DNA from: Elusimicrobiota bacterium
GTDB lineage: Bacteria; CG03; SLGR01; JAFGSA01
Direction of reading: 5' to 3'
DNA: 56,451 bases
Assembly (NCBI GenBank): GCA_016934855.1
Contig: JAFGSA010000007.1
Coordinates: forward strand, 1-56,451
Shown here: one piece after another, positions 43,876 through 54,357 of the stretch
How positions within the stretch are numbered: position 1 is the stretch's first letter
Layout of the letters: each line of letters opens with the position of its first letter
Translations under genes and position numbers: made by a program
The notes under the pieces: generated by a model
The model's input: only the letters and a program-made list of their open reading frames with translations
Databases searched by the model: none
What the model was told of the DNA's origin: nothing

Positions 43876-45569
43876 GCTTATTAAAAAAGACAGGCATCTT
43901 GTGCATAACAGCAGGTTCCCTTGCGGTTTTATATTCCGTTTACACCCGGGTTCTTCTCGAGCGGCAAAACAATAGGGTGGATATTATAATCGAAGAGGCT
44001 GATGATAAAGATGACGATGAATATGCAGGAGTGCTGCTGGAACTGACGCTGTGCGAGTGGGTCGACCGTTCCTATGCCGCCAGATGGGTACCCGGGGACC
44101 ATAACCCGTTCAGTGCGCCGCCATATGACAGCGCAATCCTTATATTTTCATCAGAAAAACTGTACGAGCATGCCGCCGGTGTAATGGCGATGAAGCTCGG
44201 CCCGAATATCGAATCGAAGTCATACGGCGGCAACCAATATATCAGGGTAGGCGGGTATTCCTGGGAAGATGTCAAAGACATGGGAATGGGCATCTTGCCC
44301 GTGAACCCCGGCGACGGGAGATCATATTATCTCAGGCCGGTAAATGACCGGTGGGTAAACAGGGAGTATATAGACTGGTTATTTCCCGGTGCCGAAGGGG
44401 CGGGCATCATCTTCAGGGGCCCCGAGGTCACGGGTTACCCGGAACATATGCCCCTGGTCCGTGAGTGGCTGCGGAAAAAAAAGGCGAAACTGTACATCAT
44501 CGAGTTTTTCCGGCAGAAAGGGCTGAGGGACCTGGCGGACGGTATCGGTGTATCGAGGCTTTTCAGCGTGACGCAGGAATCCGGAAAAGAAGAAGCAATC
44601 CGGAAGTGCATAAGGGGCATAAGAGAGAGGAACATAAGGGGTATATATCTCAAGGGACCCGTCAGGCATGAACTTGCCGACGAACTTGCCGGAAAGATAG
44701 CTGCCATGGGTTATTCTCTGGGTCGGCCGCTCTTCTTCCCCGTATCCGGGGGGCCGGGGCTTTTGAACTTCGCCGGCGCTCTTTTCGTGCTCACGGGTAT
44801 TATCATGTTGAGATACGCGCGCCGAGGATACTTGTATGCGGCCTCCGTTTCCGCATTCCTGCTGCTGTATCTTCTTTCGCCCATGATCTCCGTACAGGCG
44901 CTGGCCCTCTTGATAAGCATGGTGTTCCCCGTGATAGCGCTGGACGCGGCGGTCAGAGAAGAAACGGGTTTCGGCAAAGCGCTCTTTATAATATTCGGGT
45001 TTTCCGTCATTGCGGGGCTGGTCCTCTCGGGTATGCTGGCCGCGCCAGCGTTTTATGTCAAGCTGTATTCGCTCAGGGGGATAAAACTGGCGCTTATTAT
45101 GCCTCTCGCGGCCGGACTTATGGTCCTGTACAGAGGCGAGAATATCCTTAGGAGGAATATCGTCTGGGGCGAAGCACTGATTTTTATTGCGGTAGCAGGA
45201 GTTATGGGGCTTTATATCCTCAGAAGCTCCAATGCGGATATAGGACTGATAAGTGCGGCTGAACTCAGGATAAGGTCTGCTCTTGAATCCATGCTGGTAT
45301 ACAGGCCCAGGTTCAAAGAATTCCTCTTCGGTCATCCATTGCTTGTCTGCGGAATTTATATGATGAAAAACCGCATAAACTTCAGATATGACAGGTTCCT
45401 TGTACTGCTGGGGCTCACCGGGCAATGTTCCGTCATAAACACGTTCATGCATATACATACGCCGTTTATCGTGTCCGTAACCAGGACCGCCTGGGGTATG
45501 ATCCTGGGCCTGGCTCTGGGATTTATGATCGCGGCGGCTATAAAAAAATGGCGGCTTTCAACAAAATAG
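43872..45569 (+). CDS. DUF5693 family membrane protein
   Basis: 565 residues. One N-terminal helix, an extracytoplasmic domain (about 35-290; GGYSWEDVKDMGMGILP, VREWLRKKKAKLYIIEFFRQ), then about eight helices to the end (AGALFVLTGIIMLRYARRG). DUF5693 proteins are known next to csaB in Gram-positive bacteria making pyruvylated cell-wall polymers, and here csaB follows with overlapping frames. The domain may process or flip the polymer (inference); activity is not established. Starts by ATGA overlap with the ligase-like gene. Confidence 0.83.
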   Translation: MSLLKKTGILCITAGSLAVLYSVYTRVLLERQNNRVDIIIEEADDKDDDEYAGVLLELTLCEWVDRSYAARWVPGDHNPFSAPPYDSAILIFSSEKLYEHAAGVMAMKLGPNIESKSYGGNQYIRVGGYSWEDVKDMGMGILPVNPGDGRSYYLRPVNDRWVNREYIDWLFPGAEGAGIIFRGPEVTGYPEHMPLVREWLRKKKAKLYIIEFFRQKGLRDLADGIGVSRLFSVTQESGKEEAIRKCIRGIRERNIRGIYLKGPVRHELADELAGKIAAMGYSLGRPLFFPVSGGPGLLNFAGALFVLTGIIMLRYARRGYLYAASVSAFLLLYLLSPMISVQALALLISMVFPVIALDAAVREETGFGKALFIIFGFSVIAGLVLSGMLAAPAFYVKLYSLRGIKLALIMPLAAGLMVLYRGENILRRNIVWGEALIFIAVAGVMGLYILRSSNADIGLISAAELRIRSALESMLVYRPRFKEFLFGHPLLVCGIYMMKNRINFRYDRFLVLLGLTGQCSVINTFMHIHTPFIVSVTRTAWGMILGLALGFMIAAAIKKWRLSTK

Positions 45570-46591
45570 TCCTGTCCGGGTATTACGGATACAGTAATAT
45601 AGGAGACGAGCTGATACTGAGTAATATCCTGAAAGGATTCAGGCAGTATCTTCCGGATACAGAGATAGTCGTACTGAACAGGAGGGCTTCGAAATCCGGA
45701 ACCTGCAATACTTCGTTCATCAACAGGTACAACCCGCTGTCCATACTCTATCATCTTCTGACCTCAAGGGCCCTCATGATGGGGGGCGGCAGCCTTATCC
45801 AGGACCGTTCCGGTTTTTTCACCATATATTACTATTTCGTTCTTATGGCAGCGGCAAAGATTCTGCTCAAGAAGATAATTATTTTCAACCAGGGTATCGG
45901 CCCGATAAAAAATCCGTTCAACCGCTTTATAGCGAAAATAATATTCCGGAATACCGATTTTATCGCTGTCAGGGACACGTACTCGGAAAAATACATAAGC
46001 CGTATAACGGGGTCTTCAGAGGGAATAATACTTGGTGCCGATCCGGTATTCATGGATATCTCCGATCACGGGTACAGGAAAAAGAGCGAACTGAAAATGG
46101 CAGGACTGACCGTAAGGAAATGGAAAAAACACCGGATAAAGGAGAAGTTCTCTGACATCGTGCGCAGGCTGGGGGAGACAGGCATAAAATGCCGCAACAT
46201 ACAGTTTCAGTGCAATCGCGATAAAATCGATATACCGGGCGCGGAAGAGATCGCATGCAGAAACCCGCGCGATATATGGGATAATATAGGGAAGATGGAC
46301 ATACTGATAGGCATGAGGGTGCATTCGCTTATGGCCGGCGCGCTGATGGGAATGCCCCTTATAGGTGTAAATTACGATCCTAAGGTGAGGGCGTTCTGCG
46401 AGTTTATGAACATACCGTGCTTCGAGCTTGACGATATGGACGTCTCCCGCGTGGTCGCGGAGTCCCGGAAAATACATCAAGGCCATGCTGACTATCGTGT
46501 TAATATAGAGGCGCTGAACAGACGGCTTATTAAGAGCTGGGAACTTCTTAAGAGAGAGCTGGATGACGGCAGTATCCGGGGCTCGAACTGA
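45548..46591 (+). CDS. csaB: Polysaccharide pyruvyl transferase CsaB
   Basis: 347 residues from the ATG at 45548, inside the 3' end of the DUF5693 gene; homology starts at once with KIVLSGYYGYSNIGDELIL. Other family marks are MMGGGSLIQDRSG, IIIFNQGIGPIKNP and GMRVHSLMAGALMGMPLIG. CsaB-type enzymes transfer pyruvyl from phosphoenolpyruvate to a surface polysaccharide, in Gram-positives creating the ligand for SLH domains. No SLH protein is in this window. It is the last gene of the five-gene surface-polymer operon from 38400. Confidence 0.9.
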   Translation: MAAFNKIVLSGYYGYSNIGDELILSNILKGFRQYLPDTEIVVLNRRASKSGTCNTSFINRYNPLSILYHLLTSRALMMGGGSLIQDRSGFFTIYYYFVLMAAAKILLKKIIIFNQGIGPIKNPFNRFIAKIIFRNTDFIAVRDTYSEKYISRITGSSEGIILGADPVFMDISDHGYRKKSELKMAGLTVRKWKKHRIKEKFSDIVRRLGETGIKCRNIQFQCNRDKIDIPGAEEIACRNPRDIWDNIGKMDILIGMRVHSLMAGALMGMPLIGVNYDPKVRAFCEFMNIPCFELDDMDVSRVVAESRKIHQGHADYRVNIEALNRRLIKSWELLKRELDDGSIRGSN

Positions 46592-46614
46592 TGTATTTTC
46601 GGCTTAATGAGGGT

Positions 46615-46644
46615 TTGACATATAGGTGCTATTTACGATATAAT
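46615..46644 (+). promoter_or_regulatory. Consensus promoter for ruvC-ruvA-ruvB
   Basis: Perfect TTGACA (46615-46620) and perfect TATAAT (46639-46644) with an 18-base spacer, 58 bases before ruvC. No LexA-like operator was recognised around it. Confidence 0.8.
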
Positions 46645-46702
46645 CAACTTATGTCGGTCCATGGACGCGGGCCGCAAACAAGTAATACACTGGGCGGAAT
46701 AG

Positions 46703-47191
46703 ATGAGAATAATGGGAATTGATCCGGGGTTGGCAAAGGTAGGCTGGGGGATCGTAGATACGCAGGATCGGGACAGCATTATACTCGTAGAGTATGGCTG
46801 TATCACTACTTCGGGCGCAGAGCCGATAAACAGCAGGCTGGATACAATATACAGGATAATACTTGATTTAATAAAGAAATACAGGCCTGCGGAAGTCGCG
46901 CTGGAAAAACTGTTTTTTTCGAGCAACACGAAAACAGCGATAGATGTCGCCCAGGCCCGCGGCGCCGTGCTCGTGGCGCTGAATCATTCGGGCCTGATTC
47001 TGGCCGAATATACGCCTCTCGAGATAAAGCAGGCCCTCGTGGGTTACGGGAGAGCGAAGAAAAATCAGGTTCAATTTATGGTAAAAAATTTTCTTAAGCT
47101 GGAGAAAGAACCCAGACCCGATCACGCGGCGGACGCTCTCGCCGTAGCAATCTGCCATAATAACTCAAAAAACCTGAAAGGTCTTGGTTAA
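46703..47191 (+). CDS. ruvC: Holliday junction resolvase RuvC
   Basis: 162 residues, normal length. The RNase H-like fold carries the catalytic acids: Asp7 in MGIDPGLAKVGWG, Glu in ALEKLFF, and two Asp in DHAADALAVAI near the C-terminus. It cuts four-way DNA junctions symmetrically during recombinational repair, working with RuvAB encoded directly downstream. First gene of the operon with a consensus promoter. Confidence 0.97.
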   Translation: MRIMGIDPGLAKVGWGIVDTQDRDSIILVEYGCITTSGAEPINSRLDTIYRIILDLIKKYRPAEVALEKLFFSSNTKTAIDVAQARGAVLVALNHSGLILAEYTPLEIKQALVGYGRAKKNQVQFMVKNFLKLEKEPRPDHAADALAVAICHNNSKNLKGLG

Positions 47192-47196
47192 GCGGC

Positions 47197-47784
47197 ATGT
47201 TTGTCTATCTTAAGGGAATCCTGAAAAGCAAGGAGCACGGCCGTGTCATAATAGAGAACTCGGGCATAGGATACGAGCTTTATGTGGGAGAAATGACATA
47301 CGCAAACCTTCCCGAGCCTCCGGAAGAAGTGATGCTGTATACGTATCATTATGTAAGGGAAGACCGGGAAGAGCTGTACGGTTTCTCGTCTCAGGGAGAG
47401 AAGGGGCTTTTTACGATGCTTATCGGAGTTTCCAGTATAGGTCCCGGGAAAGCTGTAAGCATACTTTCCCAGATATCGCCGGATGAATTCATAAATGCGG
47501 TGAGAAGCGAGAATATATCCCTTATAGCATCGATAAAAGGATTAGGCAGGAAGACAGCGGAAAGAGTGGTAATGGATCTTAAGGACAGGCTGGCGGATAT
47601 GATACTTCCCCGCGATGTATCCGGTGCGGAACGGAGAAGAGTAGACGAGGCAATGGGCGCGCTGGTGAGCCTTGGTTTCAGGGAGAATATAGCCAGGGAG
47701 ATGATCTCTTCCGCTATGAAGCAGATAAAGAAGACCGACAGCACGCAGGATATTATTAAAAAGGCTTTGAAAAATGCCAAATGA
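47197..47784 (+). CDS. ruvA: Holliday junction branch-migration protein RuvA
   Basis: 195 residues. N-terminal OB-fold domain ([36 protein letters not shown]), tandem helix-hairpin-helix ([20 protein letters not shown]) and C-terminal three-helix domain ([15 protein letters not shown]) that contacts RuvB. It binds the junction as a tetramer and loads RuvB. It lies 5 bases after ruvC, and ruvB starts within its last codons. Confidence 0.97.
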   Translation: MFVYLKGILKSKEHGRVIIENSGIGYELYVGEMTYANLPEPPEEVMLYTYHYVREDREELYGFSSQGEKGLFTMLIGVSSIGPGKAVSILSQISPDEFINAVRSENISLIASIKGLGRKTAERVVMDLKDRLADMILPRDVSGAERRRVDEAMGALVSLGFRENIAREMISSAMKQIKKTDSTQDIIKKALKNAK

Positions 47785-48820
47785 TCAGGACAGAATAACA
47801 ACACCTTATCTCAAGGATAATTCGGAGAGAAGCGTAGATCTTGCCCTGCGGCCTAAGAATTTTTCCGAGTTTGTAGGACAGGATAAGCTGAAGGAAAAAC
47901 TTTCGGTTTTCGTACAGGCGGCGAAGAAGAGACAGGAACCGCTTGACCATTGTCTTTTCCATGGGCCTCCGGGTCTCGGCAAGACCACTCTGGCGCACAT
48001 AATGAGCAACGAAATGGGCGTGGAAGTTAAGGAGACCTCGGGGCCCGCGATAGAAAAACCCGGGGATCTGGCTGCGCTTCTTACCAACCTGCCTGATAAA
48101 TCGGTTTTTTTCATAGACGAGATACACAGGCTCAGCAGGCACATAGAAGAGGCCCTTTACCCCGCGATGCAGAATTACCAGCTGGATATTATAGTGGGAG
48201 AAGGTCCCTCTGCCAGGAGTATAAAGCTGGAGCTCCCGAGGTTCACTCTGGTAGGGGCTACAACGAGAGCAGGGTTTATAACCAGCGCGATGAGGGGCAG
48301 ATTCGGAATACAGGAGCGACTTAATTTTTACGGTGACGAAGACATTGAGAAAATAATAATCAGGTCTGCGCAGATACTGGGCATAACCATCGATGAACCC
48401 GGCGCCGGTGAGATAGCGAAAAGAAGCAGGGGTACTCCAAGAATAGCAAACAGGCTTCTTAGAAGAGTCAGGGATTACGCCCAGGTCAGGGAAAAAGGGG
48501 TCATCGACCTCGGGGTTTCGAAAAAAGCCCTGGAGATGTTCGAGGTCGACGAAAAAGGGCTCGATGACATGGACCGCAAGATATTGGACACCATAGTAAG
48601 CAAATTTTCGGGAGGGCCCGTAGGTTTAAGTTCCATAGCAGTTGCTATAGGAGAGGAAGAAGACACAATAAGCGATATATACGAACCTTTTCTTATCCAG
48701 TGCGGTTTTATTGCAAGAACCCCGTCGGGGAGGAAAGCGACAAAATCGGCATACGAACACCTGAACAGGAAAATCAGGCACAAGGATAAGGGGTTATTCG
48801 ACGATGATGTTCAAGTATGA
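47774..48820 (+). CDS. ruvB: Holliday junction ATP-dependent helicase RuvB
   Basis: 348 residues. AAA+ ATPase with Walker [10 protein letters not shown], Walker [10 protein letters not shown], sensor and arginine-finger region ([20 protein letters not shown]) and the C-terminal winged helix ([13 protein letters not shown]). It drives branch migration with RuvA. Its start overlaps ruvA by 11 bases and its end overlaps the radical SAM gene by 17 bases, so all are co-translated. Confidence 0.97.
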   Translation: MPNDQDRITTPYLKDNSERSVDLALRPKNFSEFVGQDKLKEKLSVFVQAAKKRQEPLDHCLFHGPPGLGKTTLAHIMSNEMGVEVKETSGPAIEKPGDLAALLTNLPDKSVFFIDEIHRLSRHIEEALYPAMQNYQLDIIVGEGPSARSIKLELPRFTLVGATTRAGFITSAMRGRFGIQERLNFYGDEDIEKIIIRSAQILGITIDEPGAGEIAKRSRGTPRIANRLLRRVRDYAQVREKGVIDLGVSKKALEMFEVDEKGLDDMDRKILDTIVSKFSGGPVGLSSIAVAIGEEEDTISDIYEPFLIQCGFIARTPSGRKATKSAYEHLNRKIRHKDKGLFDDDVQV

Positions 48821-49706
48821 GCCATACCAGGCGAAAAACGTACTGTACAGGTTCGATAAAATCGACAGTTTTTATAATGCAAGATATGCCTTAAATCCCT
48901 ACAGGGGATGTCAGGTCGGATGCAGATACTGCTATGTGCAGGAGAAGAAGCATTCGGATTCCACGGGTTTTGAGGAAGAGAAGATACAGGTGGTGCAGAT
49001 AAAGATAAACGCTCCGTACCTTCTCAGGCGCAAACTCTCTTCCGGAATAGAAGAGGGGATGATCGTTCTCGGGGAGTCATGCGAGCCTTACTCCGAGGTC
49101 GAAGACGAGTTCTTCATAACGAGAAGGCTTCTGGAAGTCCTCAAAGATTACGATCACCCGGTACATATCATAACGCGGTATGACAGAGTCCTCAGGGATG
49201 TAGACCTGATCAAGGAGATAAACAGAAAAAGCTTCGCGTGCATAACGATCTCCGTACCGGTCGTATCCAGGGTCCTCGCCGGCAGGCTGGAGGGCAAGTC
49301 GCTGAACGTAAAGGCCAGGCTTAAAGCGATTAAGATGCTGAGGAAAGCGGGCCTCTTGACGGGAGTGGCTGTATCCCCTGTTATACCGTATATCTCGGAC
49401 GGGGAAGAAGTCAGGAAGGTACTTAAAAAGGCAGCCGATTACGGTGCTTCGTATGTCCTTTACTGCCCCCTGTCCATAAAAAGCTACCAGAGAGAGATGT
49501 TTTTTAACTGGCTCAAAGAAAAATATCCGAGACTGATCGAGCCGTACGAAAGACTATACGGCGAAGACCAGTGGCCCGATGAGGATTATAGAGAGAAATT
49601 CCTAATACAATTCAAAAGAAGCGCGGACCTTCTTAATCTGAATTTCGGGCTGCCGTACAGCGATGTCAGCAGGCAGGGGTATTATCAGGAACTGTTGAAA
49701 ATTTAG
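48804..49706 (+). CDS. Radical SAM protein, SPL-like family
   Basis: 300 residues. Start [17 protein letters not shown], then the 4Fe-4S motif Cys36-x3-Cys40-x2-Cys43 ([13 protein letters not shown]) in the arrangement of spore-photoproduct-lyase-like proteins of the Rv2578c type. [16 protein letters not shown] and [16 protein letters not shown] follow in the barrel. These relatives are often found near DNA-repair genes, and here it overlaps ruvB, but no spores are expected and the reaction is unknown. Confidence 0.85.
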   Translation: MMFKYEPYQAKNVLYRFDKIDSFYNARYALNPYRGCQVGCRYCYVQEKKHSDSTGFEEEKIQVVQIKINAPYLLRRKLSSGIEEGMIVLGESCEPYSEVEDEFFITRRLLEVLKDYDHPVHIITRYDRVLRDVDLIKEINRKSFACITISVPVVSRVLAGRLEGKSLNVKARLKAIKMLRKAGLLTGVAVSPVIPYISDGEEVRKVLKKAADYGASYVLYCPLSIKSYQREMFFNWLKEKYPRLIEPYERLYGEDQWPDEDYREKFLIQFKRSADLLNLNFGLPYSDVSRQGYYQELLKI

Positions 49707-49720
49707 AATAAAATAGTATT

Positions 49721-50260
49721 ATGGGTAATAAAATTGTTTTACATATTTGCTGCGCCCCCTGTGCCTGCTACACATACAGTGAACTCAAGCGGGAAGGATT
49801 CTCTGTCAAGGGTTTCTGGTATAACCCTAATATCCACGGATACAGGGAATACAGAAGGAGGCTCATGACTCTTGGATATTTCAGCGGGAAGAACAGCGAC
49901 CTGGAGCTGTGCGAGGAAGAATACGACTGCGGCGGATGGTTTAAGAACACCGGTGTTTTCATCAGGCCGGAAAGATGCCGAAGCTGTTACAGGACAAGGC
50001 TTCGTAAAACAGCCGAATATGCCAGGAAAGAGGGAGTAAATGCGTTTACGACCACTTTGCTTTACAGCAAGATGCAGGATCACGCCAGCATAAAGAGCAT
50101 CGGAGAGGAACTGGCCGCAGAATACGGCCTTGATTTTCTCTACAGGGATTTCAGGAAGGGCTGGAAGGAAGGAATAGAAATGTCGAAAAAAATGGGGCTG
50201 TACCGCCAGGAATACTGCGGCTGCATTTTTTCCGAGAGAGAGAGATATAATGTATCTTAA
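49721..50260 (+). CDS. queH: Epoxyqueuosine reductase QueH
   Basis: 179 residues, family length (DUF208). Cys-rich metal sites: HICCAPCACYTY at the N-terminus, RCRSCYRTRL in the middle and YRQEYCGCIFSE at the end, plus FTTTLLYSKMQDH. QueH reduces epoxyqueuosine to queuosine, the last step of tRNA wobble-base modification, as a cobalamin-free replacement for QueG. The remaining queuosine genes are not in this window. It overlaps smc by 11 bases. Confidence 0.95.
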   Translation: MGNKIVLHICCAPCACYTYSELKREGFSVKGFWYNPNIHGYREYRRRLMTLGYFSGKNSDLELCEEEYDCGGWFKNTGVFIRPERCRSCYRTRLRKTAEYARKEGVNAFTTTLLYSKMQDHASIKSIGEELAAEYGLDFLYRDFRKGWKEGIEMSKKMGLYRQEYCGCIFSERERYNVS

Positions 50261-53200
50261 GAAGATAAAAATATACGGATTCAAATCTTTTGCCGACGAA
50301 ATAGGATTTGAGTTCGATCCGGGACTGACCGCGATAGTCGGCCCCAACGGATGCGGTAAATCAAATATTCTTGACGCATTCAACTGGGTGCTGGGAGAGC
50401 AGAGTTCATACAGGCTCAGGGGAAGCGAAATGCAGGATATGATATTCAAGGGGTCTAAGACAAGAAAACCTCTCGGATTTGCCTCGGTCGAGTTGTGTAT
50501 GGATAATTCAAAGGACATCCTTCCAATAGATTACGACGAAATCACCGTAGAACGCAGGATATACCGTTCAGGAGAGAGCGAATATTATATTAATAAAGGC
50601 CCCTGCAGGCTCAAAGACGTCAAGGAGCTTTTCGCGGATACGGGGATAGGAACCAGGTCTTATTCGATAATGGAGCAGAACAACGTAAGGTTCATTCTCG
50701 AGAGTTCCCCGCTGGACAGAAGGAGCCTTATAGAGGAAGCGGCCGGCATAAGAAGATATAAGGATAAAAAACTGGAAGCAGAACGCCGCCTGGAAAGAAT
50801 AAGAGACGACCTGAGAGAAGTTAAAAACATCATGGCGGAGGTCCAGAAGAATATAAGACGGCTCAGGAGGCAGTCTCACAGGGCAAAACGCTATAATGAG
50901 GTAAACCAGAGGCTGAGCCGCCTGGAAATCAGCAGGCTGTGTCAGGATTACACGCGTATACAGGAAGAACTCGGCGGCGGCGCAAAAAATGTCAGCGGTC
51001 TGCAGGACAGGATAACCGAGCTGACTTCGGTAAGGAACGGATTCGCGTCTGAAATACTGCAGAAAGAGACAGAAAAAGAGAATTTTGACAGTAAGCTTCT
51101 GGATATGAACAGGAATATATACCGTATCGAAAGCGAGACGGAGATAATAAAGAACAGGATAGAAAATTTCGATTCTTCCCAGGAACGGCTTGATGAAGAG
51201 ATAAAGAGGCATTTCAGCAGCATAGAATATAATGAGGAGAGAATAACACAGCTCGAAGCGCAGATGGAAGAGCTGAGAGCCGCTGAAGACACCGAAACGG
51301 AGAAGCAGCTGGAAGACCTGGCCGGAAAATGCAGAGCCCTTGCCGAGTCGGAAGAAAAGCTGGACAGAGAAGTGCTTGCCCTTAGGAACTCTCTGGAAGA
51401 AAAAGAAAAACTGGTGTTTGAGCTCAAGAACAGGGAAATAGACCTGAGGAACAAGAGCCAGGGCTCGGATAGAAGACTGGAGGAGCTCAACGCAAGGAAA
51501 AGGGAACTTGAAGAGAAGATATCTGATATGAAAAAGGAGATGGCATCAAAGACTGATGCCCTGAATTCCCTGGAGAAAGAATTTGTCAAGGACAGCCAGG
51601 AGATGGATTCGCTGATAGAGCAGAGAGATGCTTCGGACATTGAAATACAGAGCCGTGAAAGCAAAAAAGAATCCGTTTTAACGCAGTATCACAGAACAAA
51701 AAGCGAATTTGATTCCGGGAAAAAATACCTGCCGCAGCTTACAAGCATAGAAGAGATAGTTAAAAACGGCATCAACGGTATAGAAGGCCCGATACAGGCT
51801 ATTCTTGAAGACAAGATGGAGGAGCAGCATATCAGGAAACTGTCCAATATAATAGGCGAAAGGGTCGGCTGGATGATAGCAAGCGACAGGAATTCTGCCT
51901 TGAGCGCGATAAATTTTCTCAGGGAGAGAAACCTGCCCTCTCTCACTTTTATCCTGAAAGACAGCATTCCGCAGGTGGACGCGGTTTATGAACTGCCGGG
52001 CAGCATAACGGATGAGATAAAAGTGATTTTAAACTATCTGGCAAAAAGCCTCAATATAGAAGAACGGGATGGCGTACTCTGGCACAGTGAATGCATCCTT
52101 ACGGGCGGCGGAGAGAGTCCGCTGCGAAGCCGTAAATACCTTGTCATGGAGACGGATATCAAGCAGCTTGAACAGGACCTTAAAAACGCGGAAAAAGAAA
52201 TAGAGAAGCTGAAGGCCCAAAGAGACGATTCCCAGAACAGGATAATCAGGCTCAGCAACAAGAGGCGCTTAATGCTTGCGGAGATATCCCCGTTAAGGCA
52301 TAGTCTCGGGCAGATGACCGGCAGCCACGAATATGTAAACAACGAGCTTAACGCCGTAAACAGGGAGATATCATCCCTGTCGGACATCAGGGTGATAGAC
52401 GCGGACGCGGAAAGAGCTAAAAAGGAGCTCGAAGATACCAGAAGAAGCCTTGAGGAGAACAGGGAAACGCTCAGGAAGAAACAGGACGAGCTTTCTTCTG
52501 CTGCCATGGAGTCTGTGAGGATGAATACCAAGAAAAAATCCCTGGAAGACATACTTGACAGGAGGAAGGAAAGCATCGAGACGGTCTCTTCCCAGAAGGA
52601 ACAGCTTGCCGGGCATAACATCAAGCTGAAAGACATAATAGCCGACCTGGAATCCAAACAGGAATACCAGGTAAAACAGAACGGCGAAGATAAGAAGAAA
52701 ATAAGCGAATTGAAAGAAGAAAAAGCCAGTATGCTGGCTCTGATAAGCGACAATGAAAATATGAAAGGCAGTTTGGTCAAAGAGATCAACGGTCTCAAAG
52801 AAGACCAGAAAAAAAGAGAGGAAGAGCTGGAAACCCTGAAGAACGAGATGGGCGAACAGAGGCAGACCGAGGAAAGATTGAAAGAGAGGATGGAAAATAT
52901 CAAGGTGCGCCTGAAAGAGGATATGGGCGTGTCATTGGCCGGCGCACTTGAGGATTACCAGAAAGAACCGGTAAGCGAAGAAGAGATCTCGGCGCTCAGG
53001 GAAACGCTGGAGAGGATAGGGCACGTGAATCTTGAAGCACCGGAAGAGTATGAAAAAGAATTCCAGAGGTTCGAGTTCATAAAAAAGCATGTTGACGACC
53101 TGGAGCAGGCCGACAACGACATAAAGACTATAATAAGAAAGATAAACCAGCAGACGAAAGATAAATTCCTGGAAACATTCAACAGTGTTAACGAAAATTT

Positions 53201-53624
53201 CGGAAAGATTTTTGTCAAACTGTTCGAAGGAGGAGAGGCAAGACTGCTTCTTACGGATCCTGAGAACATCCTGGAGAGCGGTATTGATATAATAGCGCGT
53301 CCTTCGGGCAAAAATTTGACGTCGCTGAAGCTGATCTCCGGCGGCGAGAGCGCGCTTTGCGCAATAGCGCTGATGTTCGCAATATATGAAGTGAAACCCA
53401 CTCCTTTCTGTATACTGGACGAGGTAGATTCTCCACTGGACGACACAAATCTCCATAGATTTCTCATGATGCTCAAGGATTATACAAGGTCGACCCAGTT
53501 CATCATAATAACGCACAACAAGCTCACGATGCAGATGTGCGACACATTCTACGGCATCACTATGGAGGAATTCGGAGTCTCAAAAATCATATCCGTAAAA
53601 CTCAGAGGTAAAAAAGCCAGCTGA
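50250..53624 (+). CDS. smc: Chromosome segregation protein SMC
   Basis: 1,124 residues, normal SMC size. N-terminal ATPase half with Walker A GPNGCGKSN (about 31-39) and QSSYRLRG; coiled coil 160-500; hinge about 500-640 (SIEEIVKNGINGIEGPIQAI); returning coiled coil to about 950; C-terminal half with signature LISGGESALCAIALMFA and Walker B FCILDEVDSPLDD. SMC forms a ring with ScpA/ScpB that organises and segregates the chromosome. The coils are Lys/Glu-rich with many antisense open frames, which are shadows. Confidence 0.97.
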   Translation: MYLKKIKIYGFKSFADEIGFEFDPGLTAIVGPNGCGKSNILDAFNWVLGEQSSYRLRGSEMQDMIFKGSKTRKPLGFASVELCMDNSKDILPIDYDEITVERRIYRSGESEYYINKGPCRLKDVKELFADTGIGTRSYSIMEQNNVRFILESSPLDRRSLIEEAAGIRRYKDKKLEAERRLERIRDDLREVKNIMAEVQKNIRRLRRQSHRAKRYNEVNQRLSRLEISRLCQDYTRIQEELGGGAKNVSGLQDRITELTSVRNGFASEILQKETEKENFDSKLLDMNRNIYRIESETEIIKNRIENFDSSQERLDEEIKRHFSSIEYNEERITQLEAQMEELRAAEDTETEKQLEDLAGKCRALAESEEKLDREVLALRNSLEEKEKLVFELKNREIDLRNKSQGSDRRLEELNARKRELEEKISDMKKEMASKTDALNSLEKEFVKDSQEMDSLIEQRDASDIEIQSRESKKESVLTQYHRTKSEFDSGKKYLPQLTSIEEIVKNGINGIEGPIQAILEDKMEEQHIRKLSNIIGERVGWMIASDRNSALSAINFLRERNLPSLTFILKDSIPQVDAVYELPGSITDEIKVILNYLAKSLNIEERDGVLWHSECILTGGGESPLRSRKYLVMETDIKQLEQDLKNAEKEIEKLKAQRDDSQNRIIRLSNKRRLMLAEISPLRHSLGQMTGSHEYVNNELNAVNREISSLSDIRVIDADAERAKKELEDTRRSLEENRETLRKKQDELSSAAMESVRMNTKKKSLEDILDRRKESIETVSSQKEQLAGHNIKLKDIIADLESKQEYQVKQNGEDKKKISELKEEKASMLALISDNENMKGSLVKEINGLKEDQKKREEELETLKNEMGEQRQTEERLKERMENIKVRLKEDMGVSLAGALEDYQKEPVSEEEISALRETLERIGHVNLEAPEEYEKEFQRFEFIKKHVDDLEQADNDIKTIIRKINQQTKDKFLETFNSVNENFGKIFVKLFEGGEARLLLTDPENILESGIDIIARPSGKNLTSLKLISGGESALCAIALMFAIYEVKPTPFCILDEVDSPLDDTNLHRFLMMLKDYTRSTQFIIITHNKLTMQMCDTFYGITMEEFGVSKIISVKLRGKKAS

Positions 53625-53639
53625 CCCGCAGTAGTCTAG

Positions 53640-54356
53640 ATGCAGGTTACAACACTATCCAAAGAAAACATAATAAAAAAGTGTAACGAACTTATCGCCG
53701 CCGGCAGACAGTTTACCGTAGTAACGCTCAATTCCATAATGCTCAGGTATACATGGAGGAACAGGGAGCTATATAAGGCATTGAATAATGCCGGGCTTAT
53801 AACTGCAGACAGCGTAGGTATATGCGTCGCATCGTTGCTGCTGGACAGAAAAATTGTCTTTCGCTATCCGGGAATAGACATGATAGAGGATCTGATCGAA
53901 CAGGGGTGGTCCTTCTATCTTCTCGGAGGCCGTGAGGGGATCGCGAGTGGGGCGGGAAGGAACCTGTCGCAAAAACACGGGTCATCCGTTTTCCTGGGTG
54001 CCCATAACGGGTACTTCAGCGAATCCGAAGAAGAAAATGTAATAGCTGAGATAAACAGCCTTTCTCCCGATATACTGTTTGTCGGAATGGATACGCCCAG
54101 GCAGGAGATATGGATAGACCATAAGAGGGAAAAAATAAGTACCAGGCTGATAATGGGTGTAGGGGGCAGTTTCGACGTGTTTTGCGGCCGTCTGAACCGC
54201 GCGCCGGCCGGATTCAGGTTTTTCGGGGTGGAATGGGCATGGAGAATGCTTCTCCAGCCCTGGAGGGTGCATCGGCTGGTACATCTGACGCAGTATATAA
54301 TGGATATGTTATGGCGGTTTTTCAGGGCGGAAGGGGTTTTTAGTAAGACGCACTGA
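53640..54356 (+). CDS. WecG/TagA/CpsF family glycosyltransferase
   Basis: 238 residues. Family motifs: VTLNSIMLRYTWRNRELYKA, then GLITADSVGICVASLL, PGIDMIEDLI, FLLGGREGIASGAG, DILFVGMDTPRQEIW, MGVGGSFDVFCGRLNRAP and EWAWRMLLQPWR. WecG/TagA enzymes add a ManNAc-type sugar to undecaprenyl-linked intermediates early in glycopolymer synthesis, at the cytoplasmic face of the membrane. It fits the surface-polysaccharide theme of 36465-46591. Its stop is one base from the phosphoesterase start. Confidence 0.93.
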   Translation: MQVTTLSKENIIKKCNELIAAGRQFTVVTLNSIMLRYTWRNRELYKALNNAGLITADSVGICVASLLLDRKIVFRYPGIDMIEDLIEQGWSFYLLGGREGIASGAGRNLSQKHGSSVFLGAHNGYFSESEEENVIAEINSLSPDILFVGMDTPRQEIWIDHKREKISTRLIMGVGGSFDVFCGRLNRAPAGFRFFGVEWAWRMLLQPWRVHRLVHLTQYIMDMLWRFFRAEGVFSKTH

Positions 54357-54357
54357 C

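Noticed and set aside
44379..45458. 359-residue minus-strand open frame
   Set aside because: Antisense of the DUF5693 gene; same codon-bias artefact.
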